A DNA stretch of 31,897 bases from a virus (IMGVR_UViG_3300009009_000035:1-31897); one strand, 5' to 3'; shown: positions 1 to 10,238, counted from the first letter of the stretch. A program made the numbers and translations. The notes: generated by a model from the letters alone, not told the origin.

Positions 1-2
1 GT

Positions 3-2729
3 ACACTAACAGAGTACAGTGTACTAGACATTGCTCCCACTTCATTTAGAGATACGCAAGCTGGATTGTACACTAACGAGTTTAGCGGCGAAGGAATCCT
101 ACAAGCAAACGAACCACCTCCAATTGCACAGGACCTAACTTTATACTCTAACTACATGTTCTATGCTAATACTAAAAAGAAACATAGTTTACTTTTAACT
201 CTCTTAGGTACTGAGAAGTTCATTTCCTATGGGGCATTAGAAGATAGCATAAAAATAAGTTCTATGGTTATTGATGGGCCCAACACTAGAATTACTTTTT
301 CAGCACCACATGCATTACAAGTAGATCAGGATATCCTTATTGCGAGAGAAGTAGCTGGTAATATTGTATATGATACTTCTAAAACAATAATCGCATCAAC
401 TCCTCCAAATGATAATGTTATTACGGTAGCAGGGGATATAACTAGTTACTTTGGGGAAAAGCCAACTATCCACGGATCTACAATAACCATTAAGCAGGGC
501 CTTAGTTTTAATGAATATTTATTTGTAGGAAGACGTGAGTTCTACGAACTAACATTCCCAGATAAAACAGGGAACTACAATACAGGTAGTTTTATTACAA
601 TGTACTCCGTAGACAACGATATAAAATACGCTGTATGGTTCGATAAAACTGGAACAGATCCAAAGCCAACTACCATACCTCCAGACGCCGTTGCTATTAA
701 AGTAGTCATTGATACTATAGATCTAGATACTGGTACACAGATAGCTAACAAATTTGTCGAAACGCTAGCTTTAAGCACTAGTGATTTCTTGTTTGAACAA
801 ACTATACCAGCCAACAATAAAGTCACTGTATCATTAGCATTTGCGGGGGCAGCTTTAGATCCAGCAATGAGTGTGACAGTTGGGATGACTACTTATAACA
901 CTGGTGTAACATACACTCAACTACAACAAGGATATGGTGAGGATACTACACAAAGGTTTGTAAAATTAGGTAAGGGCATATCTCCTTCCTTAAATACATT
1001 CACTGTTGCTAACTCCCTAGTAAAAAATATAAACAAGAACAACTCAGAATTTGTCTACGCATATTACCTGTTCAATGCCAACGGATTAACTGGGCAGATC
1101 CAATTAGAGTCTAGACAATTAATCTCTGATTCTTTTAGTGTAGAAGCTAATTACACTTCCGTAGCAGAAGCTTTTAATCCTGCACTAAATAGTACTGGAG
1201 CTACATCCTCTAATGAGGAAAGAGCGAATAGAGTGTACTACTCTAAGCTCCAACAACCAGATGCAGTACCTATCGTAAACTACATAGACGTAGGTCCTAG
1301 AGATGAAGCTATATTAAGAGTAGTGGCTTTACGGGATAGTATGTTTATATTCAAAGAGAAAACTATCTATAGGGTATCAGGTGATAGCCCTGCTAACTTC
1401 TCTATTGTAATTCACGATAACTCAGCTGCATTAGTAGCTGCTGATGCTTTAACTGTACTGAACAATAGTATATATGCATTTACTACACAAGGTGTTTCTC
1501 AAATCTCTGATACAGGATTGTCTGTTGTATCTAGACCTATAGAAGATAAGATCACTAGAATACTAGCTCCCAAATTTAAAGGTATACTATCTACTGTTTT
1601 CGCTACAAGTTACGAACAAGACCGAGCGTTCTTCTTATGGCTACCTAAGTTAGAAACGGACAATTATGCTACAGAGTGTTATAGGTTTAATGTGTTCACT
1701 AACACATGGACATCATGGGACGTTAACGCCACATGTGCTATAGTACCTCCTATTGAGAACGTACTATACAAAGGGGCTGGAGATATAACTTCTGTTGAGC
1801 GTGAACGCAAGGAGCTTAATAGGAAGGACTACGCTGATAGACAGGTTACTAAACAAATACCAGGGGATGCTGTACTATCTATACCAGATAGACAAATAAG
1901 ACTCAATAGCACTGATAACGTAGTAAAGGGTGATACCTTAGTACAAGTTCAGTATATAACTGTAAGTCAACTAAATCGACTTATTACAAAGATACAAGAT
2001 GATTTAACTACAAATAATAATAACTACACAGCTAGAGTTCAAACTGGTGATTCAGCTTCTGAATTTCTAACTAATCTTCTAGCTCAATTGAAGGCAGATA
2101 GTATACTACCCCCATCTGTTTCTATAAATTTTAACTTTGATATACAGAATATTGCCATACAAAATGCATATAATTCTTTGATTGTAGAGTTAAATAAACC
2201 TACTAGCACGTTATCTACAAAGAACTATAAGACTATTAGTGGGTCAGTGGAAGTTGAATTACTTGTAGAACAGGTGTCAAATTCTAGTAATACGATTACA
2301 GTGTTAGCCTTAGCCCCTGTATTACAAGGTCTATTGACCCTTTATAAAGCTATTAGATCTGAGGTTGTGTATGCACCACTAGCATTTGGTGATCCTGCTA
2401 TGATGAAGCACATTAGGGTAGGGACCATGATGTTCGCTAACGCAGACCTAGCTTTCGCTAGTTTATCATATAGCACAGACCTGTCCCCTAACTATGAGAA
2501 TATTGACTTTACTTTAGAGGGTGATGGTAGTTGGGGTGTGTTCTTCTACTCAAGTACAACATGGGGTGGAGAAGGTACACAAAGACCATTTAGAACTCTA
2601 ATCCCTAGACAGAAGCAACGCTGTAGGTTTATTAGACCTAGACTAGTACACAGTACTGCATTTTATAAGTATCTATTATACGGTGTATCCTTTGACCTAG
2701 AGATGACAAATAGCAGAGGATATAGATAA
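3..2729 (+). CDS. tail nozzle / stabilisation-type protein (5' partial)
   Basis: Large structural protein, probably the podovirus tail nozzle or packaged-DNA stabilisation protein at the tip of the short tail. The frame stays open to the left edge: 21 sense codons precede the TTG at 66, and their translation (ending RDTQAG before LYTNEF) reads like protein, so the gene starts outside the window. About 908 residues are visible. The central part (about residues 400-510 of the 887 counted from the TTG) has the pattern I associate with this family: a QQPDAVPIVNYIDVG stretch, then an ALRDSMFIFKE segment, then TQGVSQISDTG. The C-terminus is rich in aromatic residues and beta-like. The TAA stop overlaps the ATG of the next gene (TAATG). 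Family recognition is from memory of conserved motifs; nozzle versus stabilisation protein cannot be settled here. Confidence 0.75.
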   Translation, partial: TLTEYSVLDIAPTSFRDTQAGLYTNEFSGEGILQANEPPPIAQDLTLYSNYMFYANTKKKHSLLLTLLGTEKFISYGALEDSIKISSMVIDGPNTRITFSAPHALQVDQDILIAREVAGNIVYDTSKTIIASTPPNDNVITVAGDITSYFGEKPTIHGSTITIKQGLSFNEYLFVGRREFYELTFPDKTGNYNTGSFITMYSVDNDIKYAVWFDKTGTDPKPTTIPPDAVAIKVVIDTIDLDTGTQIANKFVETLALSTSDFLFEQTIPANNKVTVSLAFAGAALDPAMSVTVGMTTYNTGVTYTQLQQGYGEDTTQRFVKLGKGISPSLNTFTVANSLVKNINKNNSEFVYAYYLFNANGLTGQIQLESRQLISDSFSVEANYTSVAEAFNPALNSTGATSSNEERANRVYYSKLQQPDAVPIVNYIDVGPRDEAILRVVALRDSMFIFKEKTIYRVSGDSPANFSIVIHDNSAALVAADALTVLNNSIYAFTTQGVSQISDTGLSVVSRPIEDKITRILAPKFKGILSTVFATSYEQDRAFFLWLPKLETDNYATECYRFNVFTNTWTSWDVNATCAIVPPIENVLYKGAGDITSVERERKELNRKDYADRQVTKQIPGDAVLSIPDRQIRLNSTDNVVKGDTLVQVQYITVSQLNRLITKIQDDLTTNNNNYTARVQTGDSASEFLTNLLAQLKADSILPPSVSINFNFDIQNIAIQNAYNSLIVELNKPTSTLSTKNYKTISGSVEVELLVEQVSNSSNTITVLALAPVLQGLLTLYKAIRSEVVYAPLAFGDPAMMKHIRVGTMMFANADLAFASLSYSTDLSPNYENIDFTLEGDGSWGVFFYSSTTWGGEGTQRPFRTLIPRQKQRCRFIRPRLVHSTAFYKYLLYGVSFDLEMTNSRGYR

Positions 2730-3133
2730 TGAGGGTTACAAACTACAAACGTATAGCTAAAGAAGACTTTAGTGCTGAGATGCAAGAGGACATGGAAAAG
2801 TTAGCGTCTTCTATTAATCCATTTGCGGATCAGATTATACAGGCTTTTAATGGTAATATTGGATTTGACAACTTAAATCAAGAACTTGTTACATTTGAAG
2901 TGCAGGTTAACGATAAAGGTAAACCTTCAACACAGGTAGAAGTTAAGTCAAATTTAAAGGGTAAGGTACAGGGTTATGTAGTTATTAGGGTAGAACCTGT
3001 CAATCACTCAGATCTACCAACAGCCACGCCATTTGTGTCCTATAAGCTTACTAATACAGGTACATCTATAGATGCTGTTACAGGGTTAGTTAAGGATAAA
3101 AAATATAGGATCACAGCCATAGCAATAGGATAA
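2729..3133 (+). CDS. small virion-associated protein, function unknown
   Basis: Protein of 134 residues whose ATG overlaps the stop of the tail protein, so translation is probably coupled. Visible features are an acidic helical N-terminus (EDFSAEMQEDMEKL), a SINPFADQIIQAFNGNI segment, and a beta-rich C-terminal half ending KKYRITAIAIG. Small proteins with this 'NPF...N' start and beta-rich end often sit beside tail genes in podoviruses, which suggests a minor tail or virion component. That role is inferred from position only. There is no signal peptide or membrane segment. Confidence 0.6.
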   Translation: MRVTNYKRIAKEDFSAEMQEDMEKLASSINPFADQIIQAFNGNIGFDNLNQELVTFEVQVNDKGKPSTQVEVKSNLKGKVQGYVVIRVEPVNHSDLPTATPFVSYKLTNTGTSIDAVTGLVKDKKYRITAIAIG

Positions 3134-3158
3134 CATATAATATAGGAGAAATGCGATA

Positions 3159-4697
3159 ATGTCAGAATTAACTAAAGATGACCTACTAAAGAAAAAAGCT
3201 GGCACTGAAAATGGTATAGTAAAGAACTCATTCGGCGCTACCACAAGTACTACCAATGCTCCAATTAAAACAAATGCCCCAGCTCAAAGTGGTAAATTTA
3301 CAAACGTTCAGAGTTTAATTAAAGCCAATCAAGGCGGCGGTTCCAGGTTAGCCGATGCTACAACAGCAGGCGTACAACGCGGTGTTGAGATGGCTAAAGG
3401 TGAAGTAGGACAATTTGGTCAGAAGATCGGACAAGAAGTAGGCAAAGAAGAAGCTAGAGTAAAGGATGTTAATCCCGTTAAAGAAGCTATTGAAGCGGCT
3501 AAAAAACCCACTCCCCTCAATGCTCCCGCTGCTAACACAAACCAACAACAGGCATCCCAAGGTGAGACAGCACAACAGTCTGCTGTAGCAAATCCATTTG
3601 CATTAGTGGATAATGAAGCACAGTTTAACGCAGCTCGTGATTTGATTACAGGTACAACTAATGTTGCAGCTATTACTGAAAATAAAGATGCAGCTTTTGG
3701 TAAAGCCGACAGACTTCTAACTGACGTAGGCAGAGAAGCCAGTCAACTTGGAACTGAAGAAGGTAGATTTAATCTTCTTAGAAGAGCAGTGGGTGGACCT
3801 ATGTACTCGCGTGGAATGGGAGCATTAGACAACTTACTAATGTCTACAGAAGGTAGTGGTAAGTTACAGAATCAATTAGTAAAATCCCGTGACGACTTAG
3901 CTGCAGGCAATCGAAACTTAACAACCACTGCAGATCAATTTAAAACTAGATTAGACACTGTTGCGGCAGACGCTGGGGATTTAAGTACAAAGTTAAAAGC
4001 TGACTTAGAGTCTGGTATTACAGGGGTCAATAAGGAATTGACTGATCAGTTTGATACAGCTTCACAAGCAGCTAAAAAGGAAGCAGGAATACTTAATCAA
4101 GTACTTTCCGGTAGTGCTAACTTAGATGACAAAGAAGTACAGGATGTAATAAAAAAATACAATGTAGACTTAGATGCAAACTTGTTTGGATTAACTCCAG
4201 GATCTTTTTTAAAGACTGCGAACGATCCAAAACTAACAAGAGAATCAATAATAAATGAAGAACAAGCTAGAAGATTAGCGGCTCTACAAAGATTGTCTGG
4301 TATGGGTAAAGATCAAGTAGCTAAAAAAGGTGACAGAACTGCAGAGGAATTATTTGCTAAGTACGACACAGAGGGTTTAAATAAAGCTAGACAAGCTGAG
4401 TTAGATAGAACACTAAAAGAGTATAATAAAAATATAAATGAATACGCTTTAACAGGAAGAGCATCAGCTAATTTGTCTAATATTATAAAAAACATAATAG
4501 ATAACAATATGAATGTTGATTTAAACAGATTAAATAGAGACCAAATTAATTTTACTTCTGGTGATTTTTTCGATGTAGGAGAGAGATTTGCGACAAACCA
4601 AGACAGAGCAGTAAATAATGCCTTAAATAGAATCAGAAGTGAGTTAAATTCAGTAATTAAAAACCAACGGTCAATTAGATCCATGTCAAAGAAATAG
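3159..4697 (+). CDS. putative internal virion protein, helical
   Basis: Protein of 512 residues, rich in Ala, Asn, Asp, Lys and Gln. The first 140 residues are low complexity. From about residue 150 it is charged and mostly helical, with long stretches compatible with coiled coils and no catalytic motif I recognise. It starts at an ATG preceded by AGGAG. It is the first of four long proteins of this type between the tail gene and the holin, the place where podoviruses encode internal core or ejection proteins. That role is inferred from position and composition. It could instead be a tail-associated or scaffold-like protein. Confidence 0.6.
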   Translation: MSELTKDDLLKKKAGTENGIVKNSFGATTSTTNAPIKTNAPAQSGKFTNVQSLIKANQGGGSRLADATTAGVQRGVEMAKGEVGQFGQKIGQEVGKEEARVKDVNPVKEAIEAAKKPTPLNAPAANTNQQQASQGETAQQSAVANPFALVDNEAQFNAARDLITGTTNVAAITENKDAAFGKADRLLTDVGREASQLGTEEGRFNLLRRAVGGPMYSRGMGALDNLLMSTEGSGKLQNQLVKSRDDLAAGNRNLTTTADQFKTRLDTVAADAGDLSTKLKADLESGITGVNKELTDQFDTASQAAKKEAGILNQVLSGSANLDDKEVQDVIKKYNVDLDANLFGLTPGSFLKTANDPKLTRESIINEEQARRLAALQRLSGMGKDQVAKKGDRTAEELFAKYDTEGLNKARQAELDRTLKEYNKNINEYALTGRASANLSNIIKNIIDNNMNVDLNRLNRDQINFTSGDFFDVGERFATNQDRAVNNALNRIRSELNSVIKNQRSIRSMSKK

Positions 4698-4712
4698 TTA
4701 GGAGAGTTTAAC

Positions 4713-5648
4713 ATGTTAGGATTTATACAAGCAGGAGCAGCTATCTTAGGGGCAGCTCAATCCGCTCAAGCAGCAGGAGACGCTAAACGAGCATTACAAG
4801 AAGCCACATCCTTAATGCTAGGAATACCAATCCCTGAACTTGAGAAGTATACACCTGAGCAATTAATTAATATGGGGAACTTCTCACCAGAAGAACTGCA
4901 GGCTATTGGGATATTGGGACCTTCTGCTGTTGAGAATATTCAATTAGATCCAAGACTTAGAGCTGATCAGGAGACTGCATTAGGCCAAGCAAGAGAACGT
5001 GCATTACGTGGACTCACTGCAGAAGACTCAGCTATCTTAGATCAATACATGAGACAAGCTTCTAATACAGCCCAGTCAGGCACACAAGCTGCTTTACAAG
5101 ACATGGCTCGTCGTGGTATGTCTGGTAGTGGTAATGCCTTAGCAGCCGCTTTACAAAGCTCACAAGGTGCAGCTAATATGCAATCACAACAAGCTATGCA
5201 AGCTGCAGCAATGAGACTACAGTCCCAAGATAGAAACACAGATGCATTATCTAGAATGGCTGCTGGACTTGAATCTACAGATTACAATAGATCTATGGAC
5301 TTAGCTAATAAGAGAGATAGTATTGCAGAGTTCAATCAAAGATTACGTCAGGATGTAGCTAATACTAATGTCGGTAATAGAAACTTAGCTCAACAGTCTA
5401 ACTTAACTAACTCTCAACGTATATCTGATGCTAATATTAAAGAAAGAAACAGAGCGCAAGAAGTGGAGAATCAACGTAAGAAAGATCAATTTGATATGAT
5501 GTACAAGAGAAACGCTGGTGCTGCTGGTTTAATGGGAGATCAAGCTAAAGCTTATCAAACAGCTGCTAAGAACATGGCTGATTCTACTGGTAAGATGATT
5601 GCTGGTGCTGGCGGTCTTAAGTTCAAAGAAGACGAAGACGAAGAATAA
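4713..5648 (+). CDS. putative internal virion / DNA-ejection protein
   Basis: Protein of 311 residues that begins with an Ala-rich apolar segment (residues 1-22, MLGFIQAGAAILGAAQSAQA). A long Gln/Ala/Arg-rich helical body follows, with many short Met-Gln patches such as ANMQSQQAMQAAAMRLQSQ. It ends in a very acidic tail (KFKEDEDEE). A short apolar start followed by a polar helical body is common in podovirus ejection proteins that cross the host envelope with the DNA. It starts with ATG after TAGGAG. No enzyme motif is seen, so the role is inferred from composition and neighbours. Confidence 0.6.
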   Translation: MLGFIQAGAAILGAAQSAQAAGDAKRALQEATSLMLGIPIPELEKYTPEQLINMGNFSPEELQAIGILGPSAVENIQLDPRLRADQETALGQARERALRGLTAEDSAILDQYMRQASNTAQSGTQAALQDMARRGMSGSGNALAAALQSSQGAANMQSQQAMQAAAMRLQSQDRNTDALSRMAAGLESTDYNRSMDLANKRDSIAEFNQRLRQDVANTNVGNRNLAQQSNLTNSQRISDANIKERNRAQEVENQRKKDQFDMMYKRNAGAAGLMGDQAKAYQTAAKNMADSTGKMIAGAGGLKFKEDEDEE

Positions 5649-5683
5649 ACCTAACATCAATTAACATATTATAAGAGGGACTT

Positions 5684-7162
5684 ATGCAGAGAAAAAATCC
5701 TGGTTACGAAGACTTAGATGGTATGTTGGCTATGTTGGAAGAGGAAGAGCGTAATAATACTATGGACCCTAGTCGTCCTATTGGTACGCAATTTAACTAC
5801 CTAACTAATTCCTATGAAGAGGTCCCGCAAGATACACTAACTACACAGCAAAAGTCCCAAGACATTAGTAGAAGCATGGGTATTCTCCCAGACCTAACTT
5901 CTAATAAACTAAATAAAATGAGAGAGCAGAAAGCTGAGCAGGAACAACTAAACGATCAGATGATTGACGATGAGCTTAATGCTCTCGATCAGATACCGAC
6001 ACCGGATGTATCAGGGAGAGATCCTTTTCAAGCACCGAACATAACACCAATACAAACTCAAGAGAAACTAGCTACTCAGGAACCACAACCGTTTGATCTA
6101 AACGCTATGATCTCAGAGTACGTTAATGCTCAGAAAAAAGTACAAGAAAATAAAAGAGATGTAGCTAATAGAGAGGCACTAACTAACATCCTAAGCGGTG
6201 GTGTATCCTTTGCAGGACAAGCTGCTCCTACAGAAAATGTTGAATATAAAGCTTTACGTGACCTAGCTGATGCTCCTCTTGATGAGTTAGAAGTTAGAGA
6301 TAAAGGTAGAGCTATGCAACAAAGACTTAGCGCTACCGATCTTGAAATGCAAAGACTACAAGCAGAAGCAGACCCTAACAGTGACGTTTCTCAAGTAGCC
6401 CGCGAACAGTATGCAGCTGTATTGAAAAGAACAGGAAGAGAAGACTTAGCTGCTAAAGTAGCATCTGGAAATATGTCATACCAAAAACTACAAGGTTTAT
6501 ATGGTAGGATGAACTTAGCTAATGAATCTGCTATTGCTGCCTCTCAAGATGCTAAACTAAAACAAGCTGAACTAAAAGCATTACAAGCTGAAGAGAAGGC
6601 TCAGAAGTCTGAGAGTGAAGCAGGATTAAAATTCTTACAACAGTCAGCTGAAAAAGTAAATAAAATTAAAGAAGTTAAGCAGGCTTTTAATAAACTTAAT
6701 GACCTAGTTAAACGCGCAGTAGAGAACCCATCATCTGTACGGGATTACTCTGTGTTAATTAAGTACGTAAAACAACTGGATGAATCGGTAGTTAGAACTG
6801 AAGAAGCTCAGGCGTTCAGAAGAACTGCAGGTATATTCCAGAACTTAAAGAACTCACTTACCCAGTTAAACACTGACGCTACTAAGGTAAGAGACCTACC
6901 ACCAGCAGTAGTAAAGATGATCCAAGATGAAGTAATGTCAATGGGTACAGGAGTTAACGAAGACTTTGAAGCTAACTTACAACCTTATAGATCAATCGCT
7001 GAGAAGCGTGGTTACGCTAGAGATGAATTTGATGCAATGATGGGTGTTGATTTAGTGTCTGGTAAAGGTAATACAAAAACTGAACAGAAACCAGCAGCCG
7101 CAAGAACACCGGGAAAAGCACCAGCAGAAAAGAAAAACTGGATGCTAGAGAAGAAGAATTAA
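5684..7162 (+). CDS. putative virion structural protein, coiled coil
   Basis: Protein of 492 residues. The N-terminal 150 are polar and Pro/Gln-rich. Residues about 280-335 are a Lys/Glu/Ala-rich stretch (KLKQAELKALQAEEKAQKS and onward) with strong coiled-coil character. The C-terminus is basic, ending KKNWMLEKKN. The start is an ATG after AAGAGGG. It lies in the same + strand series as the other large virion candidates, with only one base before the next gene. I do not recognise its family; a minor capsid, core or ejected protein is the likeliest class. Confidence 0.55.
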   Translation: MQRKNPGYEDLDGMLAMLEEEERNNTMDPSRPIGTQFNYLTNSYEEVPQDTLTTQQKSQDISRSMGILPDLTSNKLNKMREQKAEQEQLNDQMIDDELNALDQIPTPDVSGRDPFQAPNITPIQTQEKLATQEPQPFDLNAMISEYVNAQKKVQENKRDVANREALTNILSGGVSFAGQAAPTENVEYKALRDLADAPLDELEVRDKGRAMQQRLSATDLEMQRLQAEADPNSDVSQVAREQYAAVLKRTGREDLAAKVASGNMSYQKLQGLYGRMNLANESAIAASQDAKLKQAELKALQAEEKAQKSESEAGLKFLQQSAEKVNKIKEVKQAFNKLNDLVKRAVENPSSVRDYSVLIKYVKQLDESVVRTEEAQAFRRTAGIFQNLKNSLTQLNTDATKVRDLPPAVVKMIQDEVMSMGTGVNEDFEANLQPYRSIAEKRGYARDEFDAMMGVDLVSGKGNTKTEQKPAAARTPGKAPAEKKNWMLEKKN

Positions 7163-7163
7163 C

Positions 7164-9851
7164 ATGAGAAAAATTACAGTAAGATCCGATCAAGGTGAAG
7201 AGGCTCAAGTACTAGAAGAGAACTTAGCATTAGCTGAGCAAGATGGATATTTTCCTGTAGTCATAAATGCAAACAACGAAGAAGCTAGAGTTAGATCTTC
7301 TGATTTACCATTAGCTCAACAAGACGGTTATTCATTATTAGCTGAACCAGTAGACACACCTGCTCCAGAGGCACCACAAGCAAAGGAGATCTCTAAAAAA
7401 GAATCTGCTATTAGAGGAGGACTTCAAGGTGTAGCTATGGAGTTTGCTGATGAAGCCGAAGCTAAGTTACTTGAAGCACTAGGGCAAGGTACATACGAAG
7501 AACTTATTCCTAAAGTAAGACAGAAGTATGAAGCTGCAGCTGAAGCAAACCCCGTTACATACTACGGATCTAATATAGGAGCAGGACTCATAGCCCCTGT
7601 TCCTGGTTTAAGTTTAATTAACACAGGACTAAAGGGTGCTAGGGTTGCTAAGGTAGCCGCTCAAGCTGCTAAGTCTACTGATCAAGTGGCCGCAGCAAAA
7701 GCTCTACAACAAGCTGCTAAATCTACTGCAGGTGATGCTGCTGTCACAGGTGCTGCTGCTGGTACTATAGTAGGAGCTGGTGCTTCTGAGGGTGACGATC
7801 TAGGTGAGATTGCTAGGGACAGTGCTTTAGGCGCTGTACTAGGAGCTGGTGCTGGTTATGGTATTACTAAGGGTATCGAGGGTGTTAAAGCTCTAAGTGA
7901 AACAGCTTTAACTGCAACACCCGTAGCCACAAAAATAAAGGACAGCTTTCAATTAGGTGAACAATCAGCTAAAGAATATGCTCAGAGAGTAAAAGAAATC
8001 ACAGCACAAGGCAAGGCTCAAGGTAAGACTGACATTGATATCGAAGCTGAGATAGAAACAATACCAAAACCATTCGGTACGCTGGAAAGATACAAAGAAG
8101 ATACAAAAAAAGTTAGAGAACTAACAGATGATATCGCTGGTAAGTACACCTCAAGAGACGAAGAAGGTTACGGATTAGTTAAGATGGTAGATGATAAGTA
8201 TGAGGAAGCTAGAAAGATTGCTAAGCAAGATGGCTTCTCCATACCCACTGAAGATTTCAAACAAGAACTCCTAACTAAAGTAGCTTTCGATCAAGATGCC
8301 ACTAAAGAAGTTGAGTCTGCACTTAACAGAGTAGTTGGTAGAGCGACAAGAAAACAAACTCCTGAAGAGATGGTAGTCGAAGCAGAAGAAACTTTACTAA
8401 GAGATATTAGAAATGAAATTAACAAAGCCAAGACTGGTATTCAAAAACAAAGTAGAAAAGAAGCAGAGAAACTTTTAAAAGAAACTGATCAGAACGCCAC
8501 TGCCCCTTATGATGAGAAACTAAAGCGAGCATTTAATGTCGATAAAAGACAGGCTCTCAATGCTAAGGCTAACACATTACGTAAAGCTGTAGATAAAAAA
8601 ACTGGTAAGAGAATACATACAGATGCTCAAGTAGAAGCTAAGATTGCTAAAGACGAAGAAGCTTATAACAAGACATTCAGAATTGAAACAGACATTGATC
8701 CTGTAACTAACACGCCCGTCTTCATGTATAAAGCAACAACGCCAGATGGATATGAATTACAAAAGACTATCCCAAGTGATACAGCTTTTGAGCAGTTTGC
8801 ATCATTATCTCCTAAAGAAAAACAGAAAGCAATTGATAAATTAACTAGAGAATTATCTGATCAAAAAGTACAGGAACTTGAAGAAGCAAGTAAAAGCTTA
8901 TCAATCAAAAATAAGAAAGTACCGAACTCTACACAGGTTGAGTTCTTTGTAAAACCTCCACCATCGTTAGTTGGTGTGTTAAACAATAGATCATTTGTTG
9001 CTAAGCCTAAAGACATAGAAGTTCCTGGTAAAGAAGTATTAGACTTTGATGATGTTCAAACTATTAAAGCATCACTTGAAAGATCAATCCAAGGTGCCAA
9101 CAAAGCAGGCAGAGTTTCACTTGGTGATTCAGTAATCGAAGCTAAAGCTTCCATTAAAAATCTACAAAGAGCTATAGGATCTGATGAGTTTGTAGCTAAA
9201 CTAGAAGAAGCTGATACCTTTAGAAGAGAGATTGAAGAGTCCGATATTAAATTGTTATTTAATAACGAGAAGATCGACCCTCTTGAATCTAAGTCTGCTG
9301 CAGTTATAGATAAGGCTACTTTAAGTAAGACTTTAACAGATAGACTAAGAGCAAATGTCAGTGATAAAGCTGATGCTAAATCTGAAAATGCGAGAAAAGC
9401 ACTAGAAGAACTAGACAGACTAGCATCTACTGGAAATCAAGAAGCCATCAAACTAAGAGAAGACATACTAAAAGCAAGGGAGCAAGTTAGGGGCCAGAGT
9501 ATTCAGCGAGATATGTTTGCTCCAGAACCAGGGTCAGGATCCTTACCTAGATTTATTGAAAACATGTTCTCTACTGTGACAGGCTTAGCTCTTAGAGGAG
9601 CAGCCACTGCAGGTAGAGTTAGTGGTAGTGTACAATCTAAACCATTCACTAAAGCTATGTCTTTAGTAAATATGAATCCTGATTCACTAAGAAGCTTATC
9701 AAATAACGTACAATCACCTATACTTAAAACATACTTAAACAGAATGGCTGAGGCTGATGGCCCTAAGCGTAAAGCTATTATGTATTTACTTTTACAAAAT
9801 GCACCTTTAAAAGAAGAACTAGAACAGGCTATGCCCAATGAGGAGAATTAA
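7164..9851 (+). CDS. large putative internal virion protein
   Basis: Protein of 895 residues. The N-terminus holds two copies, about 33 residues apart, of a short motif (LALAEQDGYFPV and LPLAQQDGYSLL). Next is a segment around residues 85-150 running from GLQGVAMEFADEAEA through ANPVTYYGSNIGAGLIAPVPG. I associate this pattern with large phage proteins that often carry fused virion enzymes, although no peptidase or lysozyme domain is visible here. A Gly/Ala-rich stretch (about 200-235, AAAGTIVGAGASEG) may be membrane-active. The remainder is highly charged and helical. It is the longest gene in the block and directly precedes the holin, so an ejected internal protein is likely but unproven. 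Confidence 0.6.
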   Translation: MRKITVRSDQGEEAQVLEENLALAEQDGYFPVVINANNEEARVRSSDLPLAQQDGYSLLAEPVDTPAPEAPQAKEISKKESAIRGGLQGVAMEFADEAEAKLLEALGQGTYEELIPKVRQKYEAAAEANPVTYYGSNIGAGLIAPVPGLSLINTGLKGARVAKVAAQAAKSTDQVAAAKALQQAAKSTAGDAAVTGAAAGTIVGAGASEGDDLGEIARDSALGAVLGAGAGYGITKGIEGVKALSETALTATPVATKIKDSFQLGEQSAKEYAQRVKEITAQGKAQGKTDIDIEAEIETIPKPFGTLERYKEDTKKVRELTDDIAGKYTSRDEEGYGLVKMVDDKYEEARKIAKQDGFSIPTEDFKQELLTKVAFDQDATKEVESALNRVVGRATRKQTPEEMVVEAEETLLRDIRNEINKAKTGIQKQSRKEAEKLLKETDQNATAPYDEKLKRAFNVDKRQALNAKANTLRKAVDKKTGKRIHTDAQVEAKIAKDEEAYNKTFRIETDIDPVTNTPVFMYKATTPDGYELQKTIPSDTAFEQFASLSPKEKQKAIDKLTRELSDQKVQELEEASKSLSIKNKKVPNSTQVEFFVKPPPSLVGVLNNRSFVAKPKDIEVPGKEVLDFDDVQTIKASLERSIQGANKAGRVSLGDSVIEAKASIKNLQRAIGSDEFVAKLEEADTFRREIEESDIKLLFNNEKIDPLESKSAAVIDKATLSKTLTDRLRANVSDKADAKSENARKALEELDRLASTGNQEAIKLREDILKAREQVRGQSIQRDMFAPEPGSGSLPRFIENMFSTVTGLALRGAATAGRVSGSVQSKPFTKAMSLVNMNPDSLRSLSNNVQSPILKTYLNRMAEADGPKRKAIMYLLLQNAPLKEELEQAMPNEEN

Positions 9852-9852
9852 T

Positions 9853-10224
9853 GTGAGAACTTTTCTTATCAGCCTGTTGGCTGTGTTTAGTCCTATACAA
9901 CCGTTGATGGCAGCAGTGGCTGCTTTGATTGTAGCTGATACAGTTACAGGAATTATTGCTGCGTATAAACGTGGCGAAGAGATTCGCTCCAGTGGGTTGA
10001 GCCGGGCTATAGTTAAACTATTCGTGTATCAAGTAGTTATTGTTACTGGATTTCTAATGGAGACATATATTGTAACAGACTTAGGAGTACCAATAGTAAA
10101 GTTACTAGCTGGTGTTATCGGTGTAGTCGAGTTTAAGTCGTTATTGGAGAATGTAGAAACCGTGACAGGACTGGATCTCCTTAAAATAAAGAAGGCTCTA
10201 GGTAGTAAGAACGATAACCTCTAA
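9853..10224 (+). CDS. holin (phage holin family, TcdE/HK-like)
   Basis: Inner-membrane protein of 123 residues that would form the lysis hole. It has about three apolar segments (residues 4-28, 53-69 and 73-88). A DTVTGIIAAYKRG turn follows the first, then SSGLSRAIVKLF, which is the usual pattern of the phage_holin_4 family. The C-terminus is charged (KIKKALGSKNDNL). I chose GTG at 9853 because AGGAG lies 7 bases upstream; the in-frame ATG at 9838 has no SD and lies inside the previous gene. The start falls one base after the previous stop. No endolysin gene is visible next to it, which is unusual; it may lie outside the window. Confidence 0.8.
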   Translation: MRTFLISLLAVFSPIQPLMAAVAALIVADTVTGIIAAYKRGEEIRSSGLSRAIVKLFVYQVVIVTGFLMETYIVTDLGVPIVKLLAGVIGVVEFKSLLENVETVTGLDLLKIKKALGSKNDNL

Positions 10225-10238
10225 GACTTACCGTTCTT
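10207..10238. terminator. possible bidirectional hairpin at convergent gene ends
   Basis: AAGAACG (10207-10213) is the exact inverse of CGTTCTT (10232-10238), with an 18-base loop that contains the overlapping stops of the holin (+) and the last - strand gene. Being palindromic, it could end transcription from both sides. There is no strong T-run on either side, and part of the match may come from both genes ending in Lys-Asn codons. Confidence 0.3.

Noticed and set aside
4313-4714. 133-codon - strand frame inside a virion gene
   Set aside because: It lies wholly within a longer + strand gene with good SD and composition; it looks like a shadow.
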